Below the pieces are notes generated by a model that saw only the letters and a list, made by a program, of their open reading frames with translations, had not been told where the DNA came from and did not search any database. Both the position numbers and the translations under genes were made by a program. Shown here piece by piece: positions 41,435 through 50,135 of a stretch of DNA of 64,000 nt; within the stretch, counting starts at the first letter, position 1, and the number at the start of each line of letters is the position of its first letter. Source of the DNA: Bacteroidales bacterium (GTDB lineage Bacteria; Bacteroidota; Bacteroidia; Bacteroidales; 4484-276); the NCBI GenBank assembly GCA_035647615.1, contig DASRND010000032.1, positions 62,001 to 126,000 of the forward strand, written 5' to 3'.

Positions 41435-42694
41435 ATGAATGCACTAAAAAGACTTATAACTTTAAAGCCTAAGGTGGTGGAGTCCCCATTCGAACAACCA
41501 TCGATAACGAACATTGAATCAAAAACATATTTTGAAGATGGGACAAGAAAATGTATTGATGCATTAGGGTCACCAAGCATTCTAGAAAATTGTCTTGTAG
41601 AAGTATTTGAACGATTTAAAGAAGAAAGCAGGCTAGCTACACAAGAGCAAGATCGCCTCAAAAGCCCCTTCATTGAAGATCAGCAGCGTCAAAAAACAGA
41701 GCTTGCTAAAAGAAACTTGCTAAAAGAAATGAAAGAAAAGTCTATTGACGACCTTTCAAATCAAATAAAAAAAATAGATCAAGACATTACAGAAGTACCG
41801 GCCAATCCTAATAAATTTGGGGTTGATGCAGATAAAAAACCTAAAGCACAGTTTTATATTGGCTTACTGATTTTACTTCCAATAACACTCTACATTCTTG
41901 TTTTTTACATATCTGCTTCATATTCTGCGTTCTTTAAAGCCTTTGAAATAAACACAACAGTTTTTGCTGCTATTTTTGATGGACAGGCTATTTCAAAAGC
42001 ATACAATGACCCTAATGGTGGACTTCTCGAAGTAGTATTCATATGTACAATACCTTTTGCCTTTATGGGTCTGGGTTATTTGATTCATATGTTCCGGAAA
42101 TCAAAAGGGAAAACTTCAATGAAAATTACAAGTCTTTTTGTTGTTACTTTCATTTTTGATGCAATTCTTGCTTATCAAATCGAAAAAAAGATTTTCGATT
42201 TTGAAAAGTTACCGGGAGAGGTTTTTAATTTGGGTTTAGCATTTCAAAGTGTTGAGTTTTGGGGGATAATCTTTGCTGGTTTTGTGGTCTATGTAATATG
42301 GGGACTGGTTTTTGACTTTATTATGCATGAGTATGAAAACATCGACAAAATCAAAGTTTACATAAATTCCTTAAAGAGTCGAAAAGAAAACTTACTTACA
42401 GAAAAGGATGAAACCAAAAAACTCAAAGAATCGATAGAAACAGAAATCACTACTATTTTAGGAAAAATTGAAGAGCTGCAATTAAAAATAGATGGATTTG
42501 TTTTTGAAAAGAAAAGGTACTTGATTTATCATGCTCAATATCTAAACGGCTGGCTTTTAGCCATCAGCAGGGAAATCGCATTGCCAACAGAGCCAAAACA
42601 ATTACTAATTCAAAAATGTAATGATGTCTCGAGAGAACACCTAAGAAATTATAATGTCTCAAATGAAAATAGAGAAAATGTTGTTTTTACATAA
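41435..42694 (+). CDS. Membrane protein with four helices and coiled coils, 419 aa
   Basis: I do not recognise the family. Residues 1-115 are charged and partly coiled-coil (KEESRLATQEQDRL, LLKEMKEKSIDDLSNQIKKI). Four membrane helices follow (about 136-160, 190-214, 228-245 and 275-298). The C-terminal 120 residues start with a second coiled coil (SRKENLLTEKDETKKLKESI, ELQLKIDGFVFEKKRYL) and a compact tail. The arrangement, coiled coils on both sides of a four-helix bundle, resembles DUF4407-like and motor-like membrane proteins. It is in a tight operon with the TerB-like and vWA-like genes and so probably forms a complex with them. Confidence 0.8.
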   Translation: MNALKRLITLKPKVVESPFEQPSITNIESKTYFEDGTRKCIDALGSPSILENCLVEVFERFKEESRLATQEQDRLKSPFIEDQQRQKTELAKRNLLKEMKEKSIDDLSNQIKKIDQDITEVPANPNKFGVDADKKPKAQFYIGLLILLPITLYILVFYISASYSAFFKAFEINTTVFAAIFDGQAISKAYNDPNGGLLEVVFICTIPFAFMGLGYLIHMFRKSKGKTSMKITSLFVVTFIFDAILAYQIEKKIFDFEKLPGEVFNLGLAFQSVEFWGIIFAGFVVYVIWGLVFDFIMHEYENIDKIKVYINSLKSRKENLLTEKDETKKLKESIETEITTILGKIEELQLKIDGFVFEKKRYLIYHAQYLNGWLLAISREIALPTEPKQLLIQKCNDVSREHLRNYNVSNENRENVVFT

Positions 42695-42700
42695 AATCGT

Positions 42701-43666
42701 ATGGATATGAACTTAAGACACCTTTATTTTATTATAATAATCTTTGCAAGTCTTCTTTTTGAGGGGTGCAATGGTACTGATGGAAATGTCAAGTCAGAAA
42801 ATAATTGTGGGGAAGTGAAAAAACTAACCGGAGAGCGGAAAAACTTAAATGTTAGTATCTTCTTGGATCTTTCGGACAGAATAAGCCCAACATTAAAGCC
42901 TGACGCGGCAATGGAACATTGGAAGAAGGATTTGGGGTACATTAAGTCAATTGCAGAATCATTTGAAACTCACTTAAGGAATAAGAAAGCGGTGCTGATA
43001 AATGATAACCTGAAATTATTTATGCATCCTTTACCTGAAAATATTGACAGCCTTGATAGCGTTTTAAAATTACTTAATAAGGAGTTTACTAAGGATAATG
43101 CAACTTTAGATAATATCTGCTCGATTAGTAACGATTACTATGATTACACTTCTTCATTTTATCAAAAAACATTAGAGCAAAAAGAACCTTCCGCTCAAAA
43201 CGGAATAGACGATTACCCGGGTTCAGATATTTATGATTTCTTTAAATCGAAAGCTAAAGACTATTGTATTAAAGAAAATCATAGAAACATATTGTTTATT
43301 TTGACAGATGGCTATATGTATATGTCAGGAACGAATTTTAAAAATTCCTTTAATAAAAGTAACTATTTACTGTCGAGTCACTTGACTAGATGGGGTTTTA
43401 ATTCAGATAATTACCAATCAAAAATTGAAAATGAAGGATATGGCTTCGATGTTCCAGTAACAGGATTAGATAACCTTGAAATTTTTGTTATAGGCTTTGT
43501 CCCCGAAAGAAGTTGGGAACTTGACGTTCTGAATTCTTATTGGTCAACGTGGCTAAAGAAAATGGGAGTTAAAAATTTCCAAGATGACAATTGGAATAGA
43601 TACTTAAAACAAGCTGACCTTCCATCAGAAATTGACAATTTAATACAAGACTTTATGTATAATTAA
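42701..43666 (+). CDS. vWA-like lipoprotein, 321 aa
   Basis: A lipoprotein signal ends in FEGC (Cys23). A von Willebrand A-like fold follows: the first strand IFLDLSDRIS carries a DxSxR motif in the place of the MIDAS DxSxS (residues 56-60), and NILFILTDGYMYMSG (about 197-210) supplies the T-D-G motif. Both are good matches to a metal-dependent adhesion site. Further on are FVIGFVPERSWELDVLNSYW and a short tail. The lipid anchor puts it in the periplasm or outer membrane, on the other side of the membrane from TerB. It lies 6 bases after the membrane gene. Confidence 0.75.
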   Translation: MDMNLRHLYFIIIIFASLLFEGCNGTDGNVKSENNCGEVKKLTGERKNLNVSIFLDLSDRISPTLKPDAAMEHWKKDLGYIKSIAESFETHLRNKKAVLINDNLKLFMHPLPENIDSLDSVLKLLNKEFTKDNATLDNICSISNDYYDYTSSFYQKTLEQKEPSAQNGIDDYPGSDIYDFFKSKAKDYCIKENHRNILFILTDGYMYMSGTNFKNSFNKSNYLLSSHLTRWGFNSDNYQSKIENEGYGFDVPVTGLDNLEIFVIGFVPERSWELDVLNSYWSTWLKKMGVKNFQDDNWNRYLKQADLPSEIDNLIQDFMYN

Positions 43667-43802
43667 TTGAAGGTGATGAATACCGGAGGTTCAACAGCAT
43701 GTATAGTGCATTTGTTTGTTAGTGGTAATTTAAAGGGCATTACATCTATTAAACTGTGATTTGGCTTGTCAGGTTTGTGTATGTTTTAAAATTAAAAACG
43801 AA

Positions 43803-44747
43803 TCATCCCTGCAAAAACTCCTTGATATTCTTCTCGATGCGGGCGATTACCTGTGTGCTGTCGGCTTTGTGAAAGGGTTCGCCGGTGATGGATTCGTAAA
43901 GTTCGATGTAACGGTCGGAGACCATCTCCACAATGTCATCAGTCATTTCGGGAACCGGATGCCCGATTTGTCCATAAAAGTTATTTTCCATCAGCCACTC
44001 GCGCACAAATTCTTTGGAGAGTTGTTTTTGCGGCTTACCTTTTTGCTGGCGCTCTTCGTAGCCTTCGCTATAAAAGTAGCGCGACGAGTCGGGCGTATGA
44101 ATTTCGTCGATGAGATAGATTGTGTCATCGCGTTTGCCAAACTCATATTTTGTATCCACCAGTATCAAACCTTTTTGCAGGGCCATCGCGGTGCCGCGCT
44201 CAAAAAGTGCTGCGGTATATTTTTCGAGCTGCTCGTAATCTTCTTTAGAAACCAATCCTTGTTTGATGATTTCTTCTTTCGAAATATCCTCATCGTGGCC
44301 TACGGTAGCTTTGGTAGTAGGTGTGATGATGGGCTGCGGGAAAGCCTGGTGCTCTTTCATGCCGTCGGGGATGGGGACGCCACAAATCTGGCGGGCGCGT
44401 TTGGAATAGCTGCGCCAGGAGCTGCCGGTGAGATAGCCGCGGATGATCATCTCGATAGGAAAAGGCTCGCAAAGTATGCCCACCGTAACCATCGGGTCGG
44501 GCACATCAATTTTCCAGTTGGGGGCGATGTCGGCAGTGGCATCCAGAAATTTGGCGGCAATCTGGTTGAGCACCTGCCCCTTGTAGGGAATGCCGCGCGG
44601 CAGCACCACATCAAACGCCGAGATGCGATCGGTGGCAACCATCACTAGATATTGGTCGCGGATATTATAAACGTCGCGGACTTTGCCTTTGTAGAGGCTT
44701 TTTTGTCCGTCAAAGCTGAAGTCGGTCTTTGTCACTGTGTTGTTCAT
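43803..44747 (-). CDS. purC: SAICAR synthetase, 314 aa
   Basis: It catalyses the eighth step of purine synthesis, joining aspartate to CAIR with ATP. It has [30 protein letters not shown] near the start, [16 protein letters not shown], and LVDTKYEFG and [12 protein letters not shown] later, typical of the family in its longer, about 300-residue form found in Bacteroidota. Its first 38 bases overlap the end of phoH. A start farther in cannot be excluded, but [20 protein letters not shown] fits. Confidence 0.95.
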   Translation of the reverse strand: MNNTVTKTDFSFDGQKSLYKGKVRDVYNIRDQYLVMVATDRISAFDVVLPRGIPYKGQVLNQIAAKFLDATADIAPNWKIDVPDPMVTVGILCEPFPIEMIIRGYLTGSSWRSYSKRARQICGVPIPDGMKEHQAFPQPIITPTTKATVGHDEDISKEEIIKQGLVSKEDYEQLEKYTAALFERGTAMALQKGLILVDTKYEFGKRDDTIYLIDEIHTPDSSRYFYSEGYEERQQKGKPQKQLSKEFVREWLMENNFYGQIGHPVPEMTDDIVEMVSDRYIELYESITGEPFHKADSTQVIARIEKNIKEFLQG

Positions 44748-45720
44748 CGCTGGGTGTTTTTGTGGTGTTATTATTTGCCGTTGGATTGCTGTAAGCTTTG
44801 ATGATGCGTGTTACCAACTTGTGGCGGAGGATATCCTTTTCGTTGAGGAATATAAAGTCGATGCCGGGGATGTCGCGCAGAATACGCGTTGCCTGCACCA
44901 GCCCGGAGGATTGGTTACGTGGTAGGTCGATTTGGGTGATGTCGCCGGTTACCATAAATTTGGCCGAGCTTCCCATGCGTGTGAGGAACATCTTGAGCTG
45001 GTTTTCGGTAGCGTTTTGTGCTTCGTCGAGGATGGCAAAAGCATTGTCGAGGGTGCGGCCACGCATAAAAGCCAGCGGCGCAATTTCGATGGTTCCGTCT
45101 TCGAGGTAGCCCAGGAGTTTCGGTGGTGAGAGCATGTCGCGCAAAGCGTCGTAAAGCGGCTGCAGATACGGGTCGAGTTTGTCTTTGAGGTCGCCGGGCA
45201 GGAAACCAAGATTTTCGCCGGCTTCTACTGCGGGTCGGGTAAGGATGATGCGGCGCACCTCTTTGTTTTTCAGTGCCTGCACGGCCAGCGCTACGGCGGT
45301 GTAAGTTTTTCCGGTGCCGGCGGGGCCGATGGCAAAAAGCAGATCGTTTTGCCTGGCGCTCTCCACCATGCGTTGCTGGTTGGGCGTACGTGCCTTTATC
45401 ACTTTGCCGTGCATGCCGTAAACCAGCACGTCGGTGTTGTCGAATGCAACCGTGGGAAGTTCTTCTCCATCGCTGCCAAGCAGGTCGCGGGTGTCGCGTT
45501 CGCTGATTTTGCCAAAGCGCTCGTAGTGCATCATCATCAGCTGAAACATCCGTTCAAAGTCATGGATTTCATTTTTGTTGCCCAGCACTTTTATTTCCAT
45601 GCCGCGCGCTACAATTTTCAACTTTGGGAAATGGGATTTCAGGAGATTGAGGTTGGCATCGTTAACGCCAAAGATTTCTAAAGGGTTGTAGGTTTCAATG
45701 GAAATGGTTTTTTCTGTCAT
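44710..45720 (-). CDS. PhoH family ATPase, 336 aa
   Basis: Cytoplasmic ATPase of the PhoH/YbeZ family, linked to RNA metabolism; some relatives work with YbeY. Walker A is GPAGTGKT (132-139) and Walker B is [32 protein letters not shown] leads in, and [20 protein letters not shown], a late GD signature, is also present. N-terminal residues 1-100 are the KH-like extension usual for PhoH. It overlaps purC. A -7 box is at 45775. Confidence 0.93.
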   Translation of the reverse strand: MTEKTISIETYNPLEIFGVNDANLNLLKSHFPKLKIVARGMEIKVLGNKNEIHDFERMFQLMMMHYERFGKISERDTRDLLGSDGEELPTVAFDNTDVLVYGMHGKVIKARTPNQQRMVESARQNDLLFAIGPAGTGKTYTAVALAVQALKNKEVRRIILTRPAVEAGENLGFLPGDLKDKLDPYLQPLYDALRDMLSPPKLLGYLEDGTIEIAPLAFMRGRTLDNAFAILDEAQNATENQLKMFLTRMGSSAKFMVTGDITQIDLPRNQSSGLVQATRILRDIPGIDFIFLNEKDILRHKLVTRIIKAYSNPTANNNTTKTPSDEQHSDKDRLQL

Positions 45721-45774
45721 TCAGTAGTAAAAGTATGTTGTTTTAATAATCGATAAACTCCAGATTTTAATGCC

Positions 45775-45782
45775 CAAAAGTA
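45775..45782 (-). promoter_or_regulatory. -7 box for phoH/purC
   Basis: TACTTTTG on the - strand, 55 bases before the phoH start. It lies 31 bases from the opposite -7 box. Confidence 0.45.
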
Positions 45783-45813
45783 TCAAAATATCCTGCTCCT
45801 CGGCAAGAAATAC

Positions 45814-45821
45814 TAATTTTG
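45814..45821 (+). promoter_or_regulatory. -7 box for the SAM hydrolase
   Basis: TAATTTTG lies 36 bases before the start at 45858. Confidence 0.5.
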
Positions 45822-45857
45822 ACACCGAAACGAAAAACAGAAAAGTAGCAAAGCACG

Positions 45858-46637
45858 ATGCCAATAATTACTCTTTTGAGCGATTGGGGTTCCCGCGATC
45901 ATTATCAAGCCATGGTCAAGTCGAAGATCATTGGGCGCATGCCGGGTGCTGTCATCGTGGATATTTCTCACAGCATTCCGCCATTTAATCTCAACAGCGC
46001 CTCTTTTGTTCTCCGCAATACTTTTGCAGGATTTCCGCCCGGCACCTTTCATCTTATCGACATCATGGCCGACGCAACCATCGAGATGCCGCACGTGGTG
46101 GTGCTTTATGACGGGCATTATTTTATCGGCAGCGACAACGGTATTTTTTCGCTGGTGTTCGATCATGCACCCGAACGGATTGTAGAAATCGACATGATTC
46201 AGGATACCGACACTTACACTTTTGCTACTTACGACATCTTCATCAAAGTGGTGCAGCATATTTCCGAAGGTGGCACTTTGGAGGAGATTGGCCCCGATCG
46301 TCAGGCACTCACTGAGCGTATTCCTTTTCGGCCGGTTACCACGCCCGATCTTATCAAAGGCCACGTGATTTATATCGATCATTACGAAAATGTGATCACC
46401 AACATTACGCGCCCGCTCTATCTGGAGGTAGGCCGTAAACGGGATTTCGTGCTAACGTTTGGCGCTGAGCGTTACAGCGTTAAGACCATAAGTCAATCCT
46501 ACAAAGACGTTGGCGCGGGTGAGATTCTTGCTTTTTTTAATGCTACCGGCCATCTCGAAATAGCCGTGAGCATGGCCAATGCCGCCGGCCTGCTGGGCAT
46601 TCGTCACAACGACTCGGTAAGGATGGAGTTTAAGTAG
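45858..46637 (+). CDS. SAM hydrolase (DUF62, SAM hydroxide adenosyltransferase), 259 aa
   Basis: This enzyme hydrolyses S-adenosylmethionine to adenosine and methionine; relatives use fluoride or chloride. It starts with ITLLSDWGSRDHYQAMVKSKI, has VDISHSIPPFNL and then GSDNGIFSLVF and ENVITNI, which match the family. The Asp near the start, the His in DISH and the Asn in GSDNG are in the usual places. The C-terminal domain ends AAGLLGIRHNDSVRME. It is a single gene divergent from phoH. Confidence 0.93.
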   Translation: MPIITLLSDWGSRDHYQAMVKSKIIGRMPGAVIVDISHSIPPFNLNSASFVLRNTFAGFPPGTFHLIDIMADATIEMPHVVVLYDGHYFIGSDNGIFSLVFDHAPERIVEIDMIQDTDTYTFATYDIFIKVVQHISEGGTLEEIGPDRQALTERIPFRPVTTPDLIKGHVIYIDHYENVITNITRPLYLEVGRKRDFVLTFGAERYSVKTISQSYKDVGAGEILAFFNATGHLEIAVSMANAAGLLGIRHNDSVRMEFK

Positions 46638-46796
46638 AGGCTGTCCGCGGTTCCGTGCTTCTGCGGTGAAAAGATAAAACCGGAGAGATGTAAAGGCGCG
46701 GAGGAAAACAAAAACATCTCTGTGTCTCTCTGCCTTTGCGGTAAATTAAAAAAAGAAAACCGACGAGGCGCGGGGTAATCCGATAAAAAAAGATTT

Positions 46797-47237
46797 CTAA
46801 AGTGCGCTATCCGAAAGGATATTCCCATTTTCGTTGATAAGCATCACGAAGCGGTCGAGGCGGCTGTTGCGGTAGATGATCTCGTAGGTTACTTCGGTTT
46901 TTTCCACTCTTATCACATTCATCAGCTCGGCTCCGGGAGCCAACGCTACTTTTACCACATCAGGTGCTTCGGCTGCCGGTAGGTTGCGGCGGAGTTCGAG
47001 CAGCTGGCCATTTGCGTCAAGCATGGTAATCATTTCGCATTGGTTGAGATGAAACACTGCTTCAAAGCCTTGCGCATTTGGGTGCCATTCTACGTTTACT
47101 GCTTCCGGGAAAAGGGTGTCAAAGGCGGCGGCCACAAATTGCGGAGGGGTTATTTTACCGGCACAGGCCATATTGTTGCGTATGGAAAGCATGGTTATTA
47201 ATTTTCTCTTTTTGACGGGAATAGCTTCAAAAGTCAC
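46797..47237 (-). CDS. PepSY-like small protein, 146 aa
   Basis: The body repeats the pattern VNVEWHPNAQGFEAVFHLNQ, MLDANGQLLELRRNL, then VTYEIIYRNSRLDRFVMLIN and ENGNIL, matching the PepSY-like (DUF2874) fold of paired beta strands and helix. There is no clear signal peptide at the chosen start, but a later start could alter this (internal MLSIRNNMACAG). Its start overlaps the sigma-factor stop (ATGA at 47234-47237), so translation is coupled. It could act as a regulator of the sigma factor, but no anti-sigma motif is seen. Confidence 0.75.
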   Translation of the reverse strand: MTFEAIPVKKRKLITMLSIRNNMACAGKITPPQFVAAAFDTLFPEAVNVEWHPNAQGFEAVFHLNQCEMITMLDANGQLLELRRNLPAAEAPDVVKVALAPGAELMNVIRVEKTEVTYEIIYRNSRLDRFVMLINENGNILSDSAL

Positions 47238-47815
47238 TCTTGCGAAGTGTCTTTATTTTTTTCCTGATACAAAAAGAGCAAACGTGCGCGGGCACGTTTG
47301 AGGCGCATTTTGGCAGCGCTTTCGCTTATGCGCAGGGCGATGCTGATGTCGCGGATGGAGATGTTGTCGATGTATTTCATCATCAGCAGGGCTTTTTCTT
47401 CCGGGTGTATTTCGTCGAGTAGCCGTGTGAACAACTCATCATCAAAACGTTCGATATCTTCGTTTTCTTCGTCGATAATTTCTGATAAATCCTGCTGGCT
47501 GTTCCATTCGGGATAATGCAGTTGTTTTTGCTTACGCAAAAAGTCGATACAATAATTATAGGTGATGGAGTAGAGCCACGACGAAAAGGCAGCTTCGCCG
47601 CGGAATCCCGGCAGCCGCTCGTAGGCGCGGATAAAAATAACCTGCACAGCCTCCTGCGACAGCTCACTGTTTTTGAGCAGACTGTAGCTTTTGTCGGCTA
47701 CCTTTTTGTGATAACGAGCATACAGTATGCCGAAAAGAGCGGTTTGGTGTTCTTCGGTAATCTGACGCACCAATTCTTCATCTTTCACTGTGCTGTATTT
47801 GGCCACATTTGCCAT
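47234..47815 (-). CDS. ECF-type RNA polymerase sigma factor, 193 aa
   Basis: Region 2 is LYARYHKKVADKSYSLLKN, EAVQVIFIRAYERLPGFRGE, and FSSWLYSITYNYCIDFLRKQ, which is the usual DNA-melting helix. Region 4 is LLMMKYIDNISIRDISIALR and RISESAAKMRLKRARARL, the -35 binding helix. The linker is acidic (DEENEDIERFDDE). The next gene overlaps it by 4 bases. The genes it controls were not identified. No anti-sigma factor gene with an obvious membrane helix follows. Confidence 0.92.
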   Translation of the reverse strand: MANVAKYSTVKDEELVRQITEEHQTALFGILYARYHKKVADKSYSLLKNSELSQEAVQVIFIRAYERLPGFRGEAAFSSWLYSITYNYCIDFLRKQKQLHYPEWNSQQDLSEIIDEENEDIERFDDELFTRLLDEIHPEEKALLMMKYIDNISIRDISIALRISESAAKMRLKRARARLLFLYQEKNKDTSQE

Positions 47816-48310
47816 GTCTGAGACGCTTGTATTGAAATTTGGTGTAAAGTAAGTGATTTTGTGTTAAACCGGCACTTTCTTTTTTGTTGGATTGTCGGAA
47901 GAAGTTGTCGGGTTGTTAAGCTCAGAAGTGCAGCACACCTTAATATTTTTTTGGTGAATAATGAAAAACCTTGTTCTAAATCTTTTAGCCCTGGTAGAAA
48001 CGAAGTCCCAACGTTCGGCTTAGGCCTAACCTGCTTTTTCTGATCATTGGAACAGGCTGAGCCTATAAAAATAGACCGAACGAGGCACAGCCTCGTCCAA
48101 ACCCGGGCCTATCAATTTTAAAATTATTAAAACCCATGACCGGCAGCGGGTGCAGCTATTGCTAAAGAATTATTTTTCATTTTGTGTTACTTTTTTGATG
48201 ACCTCCGTCTAAATATCAAATTTAGATCGACCTGCAGTAAAAAATCAGGCCGGGACAAAAAATCAGAAATAATAAATTAACTTTTTTACAAACTTTATTG
48301 GAGATTAAAA
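47816..48310. other. Intergenic stretch with a candidate structured RNA
   Basis: The gap holds one candidate RNA (47988-48108). The rest, including a stretch at 48110-48300, shows no gene or obvious promoter. Confidence 0.5.
47988..48108 (+). ncRNA. Candidate branched structured RNA
   Basis: Nested pairs found by eye: GCCCTGG (47988) with CCCGGGC (48102), one mismatch; CGTTCGG (48012) with CCGAACG (48076); TAGGC (48021) with GCCTA (48061); CCTG (48030) with CAGG (48053). A second hairpin, CGAGGC/GCCTCG with loop ACA (48081-48095), sits inside the outer stem. It resembles a three-way junction. Function unknown; it may be the leader of the lipoprotein gene at 48311 or a separate RNA. The strand is assumed. 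Confidence 0.5.
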
Positions 48311-48910
48311 ATGAAAAACAAATTGTTTTCGTTGGCTATTGTAGCCATGTTAGTATTGGTAGCCGGATGTGCCAAAGTTCCGCAAGCCGAAATCGATAGC
48401 ACCCAGGCCTCGTTGCAAGAAGCACAAATGGCTGGAGCAGAGATTTATCAGCCTGCACAAATGGCTGCGCTGCAGGATTCATTCAACAAAGTGATGGAAG
48501 AGATTGAAGCTGAGAAGTCGAAATTCTTTTCGAGCTATGGAGATGTAAAAGACAAACTGGCTAACATTTCACAAAATGCTGTTCAGTTGCAGCAAAGTAG
48601 TATCGAGCGCAAAGAGATGATAATTCAGGAAATTCAGGCTTCGCTTGATGAAATCGCTATGCTGCTGGCCGAAAATAACGCTTTGATCGCGAAAGCGCCC
48701 AAAGGCAAAGAAGGCGTAGCTGCTCTTGAGATGATCAAAACCGACCAGAACTTTATCGAAACCAGTGTTGCCGAGACCAACTTGCTGCTCGAAGCCGGCG
48801 ATCTGATCGCCGCTCAGGGCAAAGCCAATGCTGCCAAAGAAAAAGCTTTGGCCATCAACACCGAGCTGAAAACCGTGATGGAAAAAGCTGCCAGAAAAGG
48901 CATGCGCTAA
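48311..48910 (+). CDS. Coiled-coil lipoprotein, 199 aa
   Basis: Lipobox VAGC (Cys20) gives a lipid anchor. The mature part is almost all helix, with heptad patterns and repeated QMAALQDSFNKVMEEIEAEK, KEMIIQEIQASLDEIAMLLA and TELKTVMEKAARKGMR. It resembles DUF4398-like or LPP-like envelope lipoproteins. It precedes an L,D-transpeptidase gene by 84 bases, with a terminator in between. A role in the cell wall is inferred from this. Confidence 0.75.
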   Translation: MKNKLFSLAIVAMLVLVAGCAKVPQAEIDSTQASLQEAQMAGAEIYQPAQMAALQDSFNKVMEEIEAEKSKFFSSYGDVKDKLANISQNAVQLQQSSIERKEMIIQEIQASLDEIAMLLAENNALIAKAPKGKEGVAALEMIKTDQNFIETSVAETNLLLEAGDLIAAQGKANAAKEKALAINTELKTVMEKAARKGMR

Positions 48911-48947
48911 TCTTCGGGTAGAATCGAATAAGATTTTATTAAGAAAC

Positions 48948-48985
48948 AGAGGCTGTCCGTAATTTGCTCGGGCAGCCTCTTATTT
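48948..48985 (+). terminator. Terminator after the lipoprotein gene
   Basis: AGAGGCTG and CAGCCTCT pair with a short loop, followed by TATTT. The next gene starts 9 bases later. Confidence 0.7.
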
Positions 48986-48994
48986 ACGTTACCC

Positions 48995-50116
48995 ATGTTA
49001 ACGAGAAAACCCTGCTTCAAAACCATTCTTATCCTGGCAATCGTATTGCTTGCTCTGGCTGGTGCTGCCTGGTGGATTATCGCCAACAGGCCTCAGCCGC
49101 CGATAGCCGAAATAGCAATGGCGCGCGGGCGGCTTTCGCTTGCACGCGCTGCCAATGCCAACATTTATATGCCTGTCGATTTTAAGGAGGCTTCGGCATT
49201 GTACGATTCGGCCAACGGTGCATGGAAAGCTGAAAACGAGCGGTTTTTTCTCAGTCGCAGTTACGATCGTACACGGAATTTTGCCCGGCTTTCAACACAA
49301 AAATCAGAGCAGATTGCGAAAAAGGCAGCCAGCTATTCCTATGATCTGAAGACAACGCTTAAAAAACGTATCACAGCCCTTAGAAACAAAACTGTTAATT
49401 TCGACAGCTATTTTTCCGAATTGCCAATCGACAAAGAGGTGCGGCATAGCTTTCAATCGGCGGTGATGAGCCTCACCGAAGCCGAAACAGCTTACAAAGC
49501 TGCCAATTATTTGTTGTGTCACGAAAAAACCAAACTTGCCGCCGACGACATCGACTTTATCTATACCCAGACCCGCAACACACTGGAAGACTATTTTGAA
49601 AATTTTAGTGTTTGGGTCGAACGAAACAACGAGGCCTTGCGGCAGTCGAAGTCCTCGGGCGATTATGTGCTTGTGGTGAGTAAGTTTCAAAAGAAATGTT
49701 TTGTGTATCATCGCGGCGAACAGGTGAACGAACTGGATATTGAGCTGGGGAAAAACTGGATTGGCGACAAACGACACCTCGGCGACAAGGCTACTCCAGA
49801 AGGAAAGTATAAAGTGACAAAAAAGAAATCGGGCAAGCAGACCAAGTATTACAAGGCTTTGTTGATCGACTTTCCTAACAACGAAGACCGCAAACGCTTT
49901 GATGCTGAAAAGAAAAATGGTACGTTGCCACGGAGTGCCGACATAGGCGGGTTGATTGAAATACATGGCGGCGGTGGACGCGGCACCGACTGGACCGATG
50001 GCTGCATAGCGCTAACGAACGAAAATATGGATTGGCTCTTTGCACGCACCAAAGAAGGTACTTCGATTTACATCATCGGCTCGCTGGTGCCACTCGAAAA
50101 GCTTGTTGCATGGTAA
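48995..50116 (+). CDS. L,D-transpeptidase (YkuD), 373 aa
   Basis: An N-terminal anchor (residues about 8-32) is followed by a helical domain of about 200 residues with repeated Ala/Glu helices (AAASYSYDLKT-like SYSYDLKTTLKKRI). The catalytic YkuD domain is from about residue 225; KFQKKCFVYHRGEQVNELDI opens it. The active site is IEIHGGGGRGTDWTDGCIAL, with His and nucleophile Cys in the conserved HGG...GC arrangement. It forms 3-3 peptidoglycan cross-links or attaches proteins to the wall. A second YkuD gene and a membrane protein follow. Confidence 0.9.
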   Translation: MLTRKPCFKTILILAIVLLALAGAAWWIIANRPQPPIAEIAMARGRLSLARAANANIYMPVDFKEASALYDSANGAWKAENERFFLSRSYDRTRNFARLSTQKSEQIAKKAASYSYDLKTTLKKRITALRNKTVNFDSYFSELPIDKEVRHSFQSAVMSLTEAETAYKAANYLLCHEKTKLAADDIDFIYTQTRNTLEDYFENFSVWVERNNEALRQSKSSGDYVLVVSKFQKKCFVYHRGEQVNELDIELGKNWIGDKRHLGDKATPEGKYKVTKKKSGKQTKYYKALLIDFPNNEDRKRFDAEKKNGTLPRSADIGGLIEIHGGGGRGTDWTDGCIALTNENMDWLFARTKEGTSIYIIGSLVPLEKLVAW

Positions 50117-50135
50117 TGGATAAGAACTCAAAACT

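Noticed and set aside
41028-43666. Tellurite resistance operon
   Set aside because: There is no TerC, TerD or TerZ-like gene; only the TerB-like domain matches, and its family has other roles.
47988-48108. 6S RNA, tmRNA or SRP RNA
   Set aside because: No tmRNA alanine-tRNA end, no SRP GGAAGCAGC loop, and no single long hairpin with a central bubble as in 6S RNA.
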